DNA of 64,000 nucleotides from Ashinkailepas kermadecensis (Eukaryota; Arthropoda; Thecostraca; Neolepadidae): contig JAOTOM010004110.1 of assembly GCA_034440615.1 (NCBI GenBank), positions 25,001 to 89,000 on the forward strand. Direction: 5' to 3'. Positions within the stretch are counted from its first letter, which is position 1; each line of letters opens with the position of its first letter. The notes below the pieces were generated by a model. It was given only the letters and a program-made list of their open reading frames with translations, ran no database searches and was not told where the DNA came from. The position numbers and the translations under genes are program-made. Positions 56,364-64,000 of this stretch are shown in pieces.

Positions 56364-56416
56364 TAATAGTACAAGTACCAGTACTAGTACAAGTACTAGT
56401 ACTAGTACTAGTACTT
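56364..56416. repeat. (AGTACT)n palindromic microsatellite
   Basis: GTACAAGTAC and CTAGTACTAGTACTAG repeats, each self-complementary. Confidence 0.85.
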
Positions 56417-56844
56417 GCGATGAACATGGAATGTCATCAAGGACCGATCCACGATCGATCAATAATACCTTTGTCGTGATTTCGCATGCATCATATCACA
56501 TGACTGCATTGCATTGTTGCATATTAAACATTAGCCGGCCACGAAGATGTGAATTTTGTATTTAAGGATGAATCCGATGGGTAGGTGCTGCCTGATGTTG
56601 AATAATCATAGGAGAGTGGTGTAAAACGATTAATAGATGACACCAAATGTGTTAGGATTGTTTTCATGTTTTGATTGCGTGCTTACACACGGTCTTGGTG
56701 AGTTTGTAGGCGATGGGAGTTTGTGGTGTTGGGTGTTTTTCATATTTATGTCGGGCCCGATTACGACTTTCGGTAGCCGCGTAGCTGGTCGAATTCCACT
56801 AGGGAGCCGAAAGGGATTTGAATGTGCTTCTTGATTGAGTACAT
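56417..56844. other. Unrecognised sequence
   Basis: No gene or repeat recognised. Confidence 0.3.
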
Positions 56845-56858
56845 GGTATGTGCTATGC

Positions 56859-57020
56859 TGGTTGGTTATTCGGTTTTACGACACGTCGACCGTTGAGTCA
56901 TGTAGCGTCACCAATCTCTCACGCCGATTGGCCACGGGAGAAGAGTAGCGACAGGCGAGACTCGAACTCACAATCTTTCGATTGCGAGACGGGAAACTTA
57001 CCCCTAGACTACTCGTCCCC
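56859..57020 (-). mobile_element. SINE family A, full length, with target-site duplication
   Basis: 162 bp, the same length as the copy at 12834, flanked by a perfect 14-bp duplication GGTATGTGCTATGC (56845-56858 and 57021-57034). It has the same tRNA-Pro-like head, hairpin body, 3' domain and AACC tail, with several substitutions (for example GCCACGGGAG in the body). Confidence 0.9.
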
Positions 57021-57034
57021 GGTATGTGCTATGC

Positions 57035-57480
57035 AGTGGATATGAAGTGTTCAGTAATTTGGTCTAAAGTATAGATTTGGTCTGAAACCAATTGGTGTTG
57101 ATGGCGTTTGAGGTGGTGTGAGAAAAGTGGCGAGTCGGCTTGTTTTAGGGTTCAGCGGGTCGGACCCTGAGATAGTGGCTCTGTAAATAGTGCTGGCGTA
57201 AGGTGATGGTGATGGAAGTGTGGTCGCTAAAAGTGGATTCGAGTCAAGTGCACATGTGAGTAGTTGGACGAAAGTGGACGAGGCTAGAGTAGAGATTTGT
57301 CAGGTGTAGGGAGTTGTTGATGATTGTGTCATTTGCGTGCGGAGTTTCCGTCGATAGGCAGGCAAAGCAGAAAGTGTTGATGAGTTAGCATAGGGCAGTG
57401 GTGGATCCAGGCGGGGGCGTCGGGCCATGGATCCCACCACATTGGGCACCGACGGGGTTCAAGCGGGCCGTTGAATACGC
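57035..57480. other. Unrecognised; hAT-like terminus
   Basis: CAGTGGTGGATCCAGGCGGG at about 57402 looks like a hAT-type end and leads into the C-rich tract. No other feature was identified. Confidence 0.35.
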
Positions 57481-58335
57481 TGTGTTTCAACATACGGCGT
57501 CACGAGGCACAGAAGTGTGTGGCTCCCGGGGGCCTCCGGGCGACCTGTAAGGGCCCATGGCGACCTGTGAGGGCCCGGGCGACCTATCAGGGATCAGAGC
57601 TACCTGTGAGGACCCGGACAGATGCGAAAGGCCCCTGGGCGGCGTGAAGGTCAGTGAACCAACGAAATGTATCCCCTGCTGATGGAGGGGCTCCCGGATC
57701 CATGAGGGACCCGAGCCGACGGAGAGTACCAACGCACATACGTTAAGGGTCCCGGGCTGGGTCAACGTGAAGGGCTTAAAGGCCGACGGAGGGGCTCTGG
57801 GCCGTCGGCTTGATCGGGAGGGCCACCGGTCAGCAAAGATGGCCCCTGAGCCGACGCTGAAGGCCCTATCCGCTGGATGTGACCCTGGGCCGTCGGGGAG
57901 GGCTCCGAGCCAGCCGTCGGGAAAGACCTCCGGGCCGACAGAGGGGGCGAAACAGACGAAATGGCTCCTCGCTTGATAGAAATGGCTCAAACGTTTGAAT
58001 GAGTGAAACCCGACCTTCCGGAACAGGCCCAGGGCCGTTCAAGAGAGCTCCTGAGCCGACAGAAAGGAGCCCATAACCATCGGAGAGGACCCGGTCCGTC
58101 GAAAAGGGCCCCGATCCGATGTGAAGGGCCACTCGGATGACAGAGGAGGCCAAAGCCGTATACAAGGATTCTGGCCTGAGGGAGTGTGGCCAAAGCTGCT
58201 GAAAGATGGGCTCCGGCTTGACAGCGGAGGCCCTGGATCGATAAAGAGAGCCCCTAGTCGCCGGAAAGGACCCGGACCGTCGGAGAGGTCCAGCTCCGAT
58301 ATGGAGGGTCCCTGGACCTTGGGTAAGGAACCTCG
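57481..58335. repeat. Degenerate ~30-bp GGGCCC/CCGACGGA repeat tract
   Basis: Loose copies such as GGCCCCTGAGCCGACGCTGA, GGCCCTGGATCGATAAAGAG and GGACCCGGACCGTCGGAGAG about every 30 bp, both strands open by composition. The tract resumes after the SINE cluster at 58656. Confidence 0.7.
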
Positions 58336-58337
58336 GG

Positions 58338-58655
58338 TTCTTTTACGACGCATTCAACCGCTAGGTCATATAGCGTCGCCAACCTCTCACGCCGATTGGT
58401 CGCGATTGGTTATTGGTTATTGGTTTTACGACACGTCGACCGTTTGAGTCATGTAGCGTCGCTAATCTCTCACGCCGATTGGTCGCGGGCGAAGAGTAGC
58501 GACAGGTGAGATTCGAACCCACAATCTTTCGATTGTGAGACGAGCCGATTGGTCGCGAGTGGACTCGGTAAATGCCGTCGGTTGTGAGATTCGAACCTAC
58601 AATCTTGCGATCAAGAGCCCGACGCTCTACCAACTGAGCTACCACGGTCCCGCGT
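58338..58655 (-). mobile_element. Composite SINE: Lys-type tRNA head joined to family A units
   Basis: Minus strand from 58655: a tRNA-like head (GGACCGTGGTAGCTCAGTTG, CTCTTGATCGC, B box AGGTTCGAATCTC), a ~35-bp linker, then family A from within its head (58543) to its 3' domain and AACC tail (58408), then a second family A body plus 3' domain (58407-58338). The CTCTTGA loop suggests a Lys(CTT)-like origin, but the anticodon stem does not pair, so it is not a working tRNA gene. Confidence 0.75.
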
Positions 58656-58985
58656 CCCTGGACCGACCGAGAGCCCCAGCCACACAAGGGCCCCTGGCCT
58701 GATGAAGGGAGCCCAACCTGCTGAAAGAGGACCTTCAGCCGGACGGAGAAGACTCTGAGCCGTGAAATAGGACTCCTGAACCTATGGAGAGGGGCCCGGG
58801 CCGAACGTGCAGGGTCCCTGGGTCGGCTTTAGTGCATCACGCTGATGGACAGGGGCCCCGAACTGACCGAGCGGGACTCAGGACGATGAAGAGCCACGAG
58901 CCACGAAGACGGCCCGGCCGAAAAGAGGGCTCCCGGGGTGACGCAAAGGGGGCTGTAATCCCATGGAAGGCCCCCCATAAGTTAC
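58656..58985. repeat. Degenerate ~30-bp C-rich repeat tract, continued
   Basis: CAAGGGCCCCTGGCCTGATG, GAGGGGCCCGGGCCGAACG and CAGGGGCCCCGAACTGACCG repeat the pattern of 57481-58335, which the composite SINE interrupts. Confidence 0.65.
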
Positions 58986-59034
58986 GTAACATTCCACAAA
59001 AATAAATGTTAAAAATTAAAATAGAATGCAATAT

Positions 59035-59480
59035 AAACTAACCTAACCTAGCCTAACCTAACTTTGGAGAAAAAAATCCACAAATACGATTAGGGAAATG
59101 TCAAACAATTTATTTTCTGAAAATTCTCAAAATTAAAAAGAAACCTAACGCAGCCTAACCTAACCTAACCTAGCTTAAGCTGCTTTTGAAGAAAAAATTG
59201 CATTTGTTTTGAAATTTGTCCTACCATTTTTAGGAAACTTTTCGGTATTATTCTGCTTTAAGGTGGTAACAAGAAAAGCTTGTGCACACATTTGCCTCCA
59301 TCAAGCAAACAAATGGGTTAGGTTTGGTTAGGTTAGGTTAGTTTAGGTTGTTAAGTTCGGATTTTTTTGCAAATTTTGTTCTCCAAAAACCTTCTTTTTT
59401 CATTTGCACAGAAAATAAGTGGTCCCATCATCTTAGTCACCTTCATAAACATGGTATTCTGAAGAAGAAAAAAAAACACC
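59035..59480. repeat. GGTTAGG-type dispersed repeats
   Basis: Inverted landmarks (CCTAACCTAGCCTAACC, CCTAACCTAACCTAACC) then forward ones (GCTTTAAGGTGGTAACAAG, GGTTAGGTTTGGTTAGG, CACCTTCATAAACATGG). Confidence 0.7.
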
Positions 59481-59685
59481 GTATACTGCAAATTCCCCCG
59501 TTTTGTCTGGAACATATCATTTTTAACAATGGCAAATCTGAAAACCAGACATTGAAAAAGAAGAAGCTGAAATCCAATATTTGTTTTGGGGGAGGGAATA
59601 CCCCTCTATCTTGTCCAAACTTACCGCGTCCCTGGTTTGTCCCCCCCCAATTTCGAAACCGTGGTTACACCCATGTACATATGCA

Positions 59686-59805
59686 TATCTATCTATCTAT
59701 CTATCTACATATCTATCTATCTATCTATCTACATATCTATCTATCTATCTATCTACATATCTATCTATCTATCTATCTACATATCTATCTATCTATCTAT
59801 CTACA

Positions 59806-59901
<96 letters not shown>

Positions 59902-59927
59902 ATCAATCTATCAATCTATATATCTAT

Positions 59928-59967
<40 letters not shown>
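59686..59967. repeat. (ATCT)n with periodic ACAT, then (AT)n
   Basis: A higher-order pattern: four ATCT units then ACAT, repeated about five times, then a pure ATCT run and AT run. Confidence 0.95.
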
Positions 59968-59970
<3 letters not shown>

Positions 59971-60114
59971 TTGAGCTTTGTGTGTGAAACAACTGGATGG
60001 GAAAGCGACAGCCGTCACCAATCACGAAAGAAAATCACACGGGCGCATGAGTTACGACGCAAGAGTAGCCGACAATTGACAAAGACACCGGCTTCACGCA
60101 CGCGGCACATGTGT

Positions 60115-60263
60115 CACGTGTGATCCGGGGGGCGGGGGCTCCGCCCTCGGCCATGCCTGGTCACCCCACGCCCTGTCACGACACTGCGGCGCCGGCGGCC
60201 GTATAAAGATGGCGCCGGCAGCGATCGGGCCAGGTTACCACCGCCCCGTAGTCAGACAACACC
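60115..60263 (+). promoter_or_regulatory. Promoter of the Gly/His-rich protein gene
   Basis: A GC box (GGGGCGGGGGCTCCGCCC, near 60130-60147) and a TATA box TATAAAG at 60202-60208 lie 56 bp before the ATG. An E-box-like CACGTG lies at about 60115. The start site would be expected near 60232-60240. Confidence 0.65.
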
Positions 60264-60845
60264 ATGAGGAAGTCGCTGCTCGCTCTGCTGTCTGGGCTAC
60301 TGGCCGTTTGTGTGGCCACTCCCGGCGTGTACGGCTACGGTGGTGGCTATGGAGGACACGGCGACGGCTATGGAAGACACGGCGGCGGCTATGGAGGACA
60401 TATAGGCGACTATGGCGGAGGACACACAGGCGGTTATGGCGGAGGACACAAAGGAGGCTATGGCGGAGGACATGGAGGCGGCTATGGCGGAGGATACAAA
60501 GGCGGCTATGGCGGAGGACACAAAGGCGGCTATGGCGGAGGACACAAAGGAGGCTATGGTGGAGGACATGGAGGCGGCTATGGCGGAGGACACACAGGCG
60601 GCTATGGCGGAGGACACGGAGGCGGCTATGGCGGAGGACACAAAGGAGGCTATGGCGGAGGACATGGAGGCGGCTATGGCGGAGGACACAAAGGTGGCTA
60701 TGGCGGAGGACACAAAAGCGGCTATGGCGGAGGACACAAAGGAGGCTATGGCGGAGGACACAAAGGCGGCTATGGCGGAGGACACGGAGGCGGCTATGGC
60801 GGAGGACACAAAGGCGGCTATGGAGGATACCGACACCACGGCTAG
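60264..60845 (+). CDS. Secreted Gly/His/Tyr-rich repeat protein
   Basis: 193 residues. Residues 1-15 or so are a classic signal peptide (MRKSLLALLSGLLAVCVA) with cleavage likely after residue 18 or 24. The rest is about 17 octapeptides of the form GGYGGGHK, varying as GGYGGGHG and GGYGGGHT, ending GGYRHHG. Such proteins occur in arthropod cuticle, shell or adhesive secretions and as Gly-rich antimicrobial peptides. Regular His could bind metal and Tyr could cross-link. The start has a good context (CAACACCATGA), a TATA box lies upstream and AATAAA lies 240 bp after the stop, so this looks like a complete intronless gene. The 24-bp DNA repeat opens other frames on both strands, which are not genes. 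Function is inferred from composition only. Confidence 0.85.
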   Translation: MRKSLLALLSGLLAVCVATPGVYGYGGGYGGHGDGYGRHGGGYGGHIGDYGGGHTGGYGGGHKGGYGGGHGGGYGGGYKGGYGGGHKGGYGGGHKGGYGGGHGGGYGGGHTGGYGGGHGGGYGGGHKGGYGGGHGGGYGGGHKGGYGGGHKSGYGGGHKGGYGGGHKGGYGGGHGGGYGGGHKGGYGGYRHHG

Positions 60846-61084
60846 ACACCAGCGTGACTCACGACGGCCCTCAGTGAGGAAGCCAACAGCTGGACTACTC
60901 CCAGGGTCACATTCCTTCCACTTGCTCATCCACCAGCATGGTCTCACTGGTCTGGTCTGGTCTAGTCTAGTCTGGTCTGGTCGCACTTCAGAAAGATGAT
61001 TTTACCGCTGTGAGCGTAGAATACCCCAGACGAGAGCCTTTTTCAGGACGAGAACAATTGTGAGTGCAAGGACAGCTGATGCCT

Positions 61085-61090
61085 AATAAA
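61085..61090 (+). terminator. Poly(A) signal AATAAA
   Basis: CCTAATAAAATTG, the first canonical signal downstream of the Gly/His-rich gene stop codon. Confidence 0.7.
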
Positions 61091-61184
61091 ATTGTTGATG
61101 ATGGGCTACCAGGCTTTTCACGCTAGCATAACACGCCGCTGATTACAAGCCGTTACCTGTGTGTAGCCTGCACCCAAGACGTCC

Positions 61185-62240
61185 GACGACAGCTGGATAA
61201 GATTCTGGTTATGGGGGTCATCGAGCCAGTGGAACACCCGCCAACATTGGTGCACCCTATCGTGCCAGTAGCCAAGCGATCAGCTGATGAGACCTCCGGG
61301 ATGCCGGCTCACCATTGACTTTATCAAATTAAACCGCTTCGTAAAGAGACCGGTGGACCCTCAGCGATCCCCGTACGATGTGATGGCCTCGATCGCCAGC
61401 AACATACCATACTTTATGAAGTTGGACGGGCTAGCTGGTTACTTCCAGATCAAGATCCGCAATGAAGACCTGGACCTAACAACCTTCACCACCTTTCGAC
61501 TTTCACCGATGCCGACCACTCAGTTCACCTGAAACACGTCCGGGAGATTCTGAAGCGACGTGACGAGCACGGCATCACGCCCTGATCAACCAGCTGGACG
61601 AATTCTCGACGAAGATCGCTGCCGCTGCAGAATCGCTTTGACAGCAGCTGCGTTCTAAGAGCGCATGCTGTGGACGCCGGCGCAAGACAAGGCCTTTAAA
61701 GACGTGAAGAAGCCCGTGACGACACCGGTGCTAGATTGTGTTGGACCCCCAACGTCGAAAGGTTCTGGAGTCTGACGCAGCACATCCCGGTGGCCTCGGG
61801 TTCCGCTCCAACAGCAGAACAGGGACGGAAGATGGCACCTGATCCAATGTGGCTCTCGCTTGCTGACGGCAAAGGAGACCCGTTATGCCATCATCGAGTT
61901 AGAGCTGTTGGCCGTGGCATGGGCGTTCCGGAAATGTTCCACGTACCTAGCCGGGACGCAGCGGTTTGAAATTGTCGCCGATCACCGGCCGCCGGTCCCA
62001 ATTCTGAACAGCACGAGCCGAGCCAACATTGAGAACCCTCGGCCCCAGCGCCGGACCAGGACCGGGGACCGGTCTGTGGGACCGCACCGGCACGGCCAGT
62101 CGCGTCGGCAGGCGGTGAGATTACCTCATCCGCCTGCCCAGCGGACGCATATACTGGCGAAACCGTCGGTACCCGCGCCCCTTGCAGCCGCTCGCCACCG
62201 TCGGCGACTTCGACCAGCACCGCCGGGCATCTAACGACGT
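61185..62240 (+). pseudogene. Decayed Ty3/gypsy reverse transcriptase and RNase H
   Basis: Plus-strand frames give, in order: LDKILVMGVIEPVEHP (61191 on), then after a frameshift LTIDFIKLNRFVKRPVDPQR and MKLDGLAGYFQIKI (61287-61500), then thumb sequence HSVHLKHVREILKRRDEHGI (61510 on), WTPAQDKAFKDVKKPV (61677 on) and RNase H LTAKETRYAIIELELLAVAW, EIVADHRP (61860-62000). The segment with the YxDD catalytic motif is deleted between about 61500 and 61506. Together with the missing LTRs this is a dead fragment. Its strand and end differ from the integrase remnant at 1240-2110, so they are separate insertions. Confidence 0.8.
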
Positions 62241-62796
62241 GTACCACAGCGAGCAGCAGGACGGATGCCAGGGCACGACGCCCCACCAGAGGGACAGTGA
62301 AGGTGACTCCTGAACCATCCGCCAGGGCAGTCAACAGGTGGCACCGCGGGTCGACAGGGACGTCCGGACAGACTCACACAGTGATGTGTGCGCTCCCAGC
62401 TCCAACTCCTCAACCCGAGAGACGGGACGTGGGACTCGTCTTCGACAGCGGCCGAAGACATTTACGGGTCACTGGTACGGGCCCACCTATCACTGTGTAT
62501 GATCGGTTGTGGGGACATTATGTTATCAGACGCGTGTGTGTTGCTCGCTTACTGCTATGATACGCTTACTGTATTTGCTTCTTCACACGCGTCTTGGAGG
62601 AGGTGAGGGATATTTCCTTAGGATGTGGCAGCCCATAGCTGCAGCCAATTGCCGGCCGCAGCTAATAAACAGTCAGTCCGGCCCACGACCCTCGCTTGTG
62701 CGGGCGCTGGCCGCCAGCACTCATGTGAGCCGAAGCCTACGCAACATCGTAACCTGGTAATCGATTCTGGGACAGCTCACACCAATGCACAATGGG
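62241..62796. other. Unrecognised, possibly more gypsy sequence
   Basis: Continues in the direction of the RNase H remnant but without readable integrase motifs. Confidence 0.3.
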
Positions 62797-63170
62797 TCAG
62801 CGCAGCCACAAGCCGCCGCAGCCACAAAACGCCACAGCCACAAACTGCTGCAGCCACAAACCGCCACAGCCACAAACCGCCACAGACACAAACCGCCAAA
62901 GGCACAAACTGCTGCAGCCACAAACCGCCACAGCCACAAACCGCCACAGGCACAAACCGCCACAGCCACAAACCGCCACAGGCACAAACCGCCACAGCCA
63001 CAAACCGCCACAGGCACAAACCGCCACAGCCACAAAACGCCACAGCCACAAACCGCCACAGGCACAAACCGCCACAGCCACAAACTGCCACAGCCACAAA
63101 TCGCCACATGCACAAACCGTTACAGGCACAAACCATTACAGCCACAAACCACCGTAGCCACAAACCGCTG
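62797..63170. repeat. 18-bp tandem array CACAAACCGCCACAGCCA
   Basis: About 20 units alternating CACAGCCA and CACAGGCA ends. The period divisible by three opens five frames; none is a gene. Confidence 0.95.
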
Positions 63171-64000
63171 GCATATCAACGAGGGTGTGCCGTCCATACT
63201 GATACTGAACAGACTGCTCGTTACTGCTCCGACACCACTGCCACGCGATATTACTGAGACAGACCGCACTGCTTCCGACATCACTTCTACGTGATATCAC
63301 TGATCCAGATCTGACTGCTGGTTCTGCTCATGACAAATCGACCAGAGACGTGCACCCTCATGTCACGGATTTCGTCCGAAATTGTGTCATAGGCTAATCG
63401 CATGTGCAGAATTCACCTGCTCGAGGTTTAAGCCGGTGACCTCAACGGTTTTTTACTTAAAGCCTAATGGCATTTTCGAAGGTCACCAGAGATGAGCTTC
63501 TTTGGTCACTATTTTGAGATTTTTGCCTCACTGCAAATATAAACCCATATATATCGTTCAAGTCGCTACCGTCCGTAGAGTCCATATCAGAGATTGTTTT
63601 GAAAATTTCACCACAATGGTAGATTTGAACCCGTAACACATGGTCACGTGAATTTTTTTTTTACCCTGAGGTTTCACTCGAATCTCACTTTTTCGGCACA
63701 TCCCTGGCTTTCGATTAAGGAAACAAAAATCATACCATTTTGCCTCTCATTATGAGTTTTGGGCCGTTTGTGCACGGAATTCTTTCCTGCTTCCGCTGCT
63801 GTCGCTCATTTTCGAGGGAAGCAGCAGATATGCTGGAGGAGAAGGGCGTATAATTTGCCTGTGCAGTGTAATACATATGCATGGTCTCAGGTTGATAAGC
63901 TTCAGATATTTCAACGGCAGTTTACAACACAATTACCTACTGAATTCTGACACACAACAGATTAAAAGTAAACAAACCTTGTTCAGTGAAGACATGTAAA
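63171..64000. other. Unrecognised sequence
   Basis: No domain, repeat or RNA signal recognised to the end of the window. Confidence 0.35.

Noticed and set aside
58580..58653. tRNA-Lys gene on the minus strand
   Set aside because: A and B boxes are present but the anticodon and acceptor stems do not pair and it continues into SINE sequence.
58361..58687. ORF containing VAQLVERRALDRKIVGSN
   Set aside because: This is the well-known translation of tRNA-like sequence, here the SINE heads, not a protein.
60235..60999. Other long frames over the Gly/His-rich gene
   Set aside because: The 24-bp repeat opens them; only the frame with signal peptide, start context and stop matches promoter and poly(A) signal.
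62625..63294. Long frames with repeating TATNRHSHKPPQ
   Set aside because: 18-bp tandem array, open in several frames on both strands.

Overview
This is eukaryotic nuclear DNA, most likely from an arthropod and possibly a crustacean (the crustacean guess is weak). The evidence is a CR1-type LINE, several tRNA-headed SINE families, short TTAGG runs (the common arthropod telomere motif) in a dispersed repeat, a secreted Gly/His-rich protein of the kind common in arthropod cuticle, and spliced exons with GT-AG borders. There is no operon structure, CRISPR array or bacterial gene. Most of the window is repeat.

Layout. 0-10 kb: a small RING-finger ORF, a decayed Ty3/gypsy integrase on the minus strand, a nested pair of DNA transposons (2618-3998), and a 5'-truncated CR1 LINE whose 820-codon reading frame is unbroken. 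10-19 kb: a degenerate C-rich ~30-bp motif tract, many copies of a GGTTAGGTTA-rich repeat, a full-length SINE with target-site duplications, three copies of a repeat ending CAGGGGCGTCGATTTG, and two CR1 fragments. 19-28 kb: a direct ~1.95-kb duplication flanks a 3.6-kb palindromic array of ~150-bp units, each holding a DR1-type nuclear-receptor motif. 28-42 kb: mostly unrecognised sequence with minisatellites, a palindromic foldback element and a hAT-like MITE. 42.7-54.6 kb: one real spliced gene on the minus strand, four exons of a WRAP73 (WDR8) homologue whose introns are full of minisatellites and transposon debris. 54.6-64 kb: degenerate C-rich tracts, composite SINEs, a compact intact gene for a Gly/His-rich secreted protein (60264-60845) with TATA box and poly(A) signal, a decayed Ty3/gypsy RT/RNase H region, and an 18-bp tandem array.

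How it fits together. Only two loci look like functional host genes: WRAP73-like (partial; some exons lie outside the window or were not found) and the Gly/His-rich protein. The RING ORF is a third candidate. The most unusual observations are: minisatellites that duplicate WRAP73 splice junctions (a donor and an acceptor), so one true splice site sits beside a row of copies; the palindromic array dense in AGGTCA half-sites; and a hairpin-forming 3' domain shared by SINEs with different heads, with paired changes in its stem.
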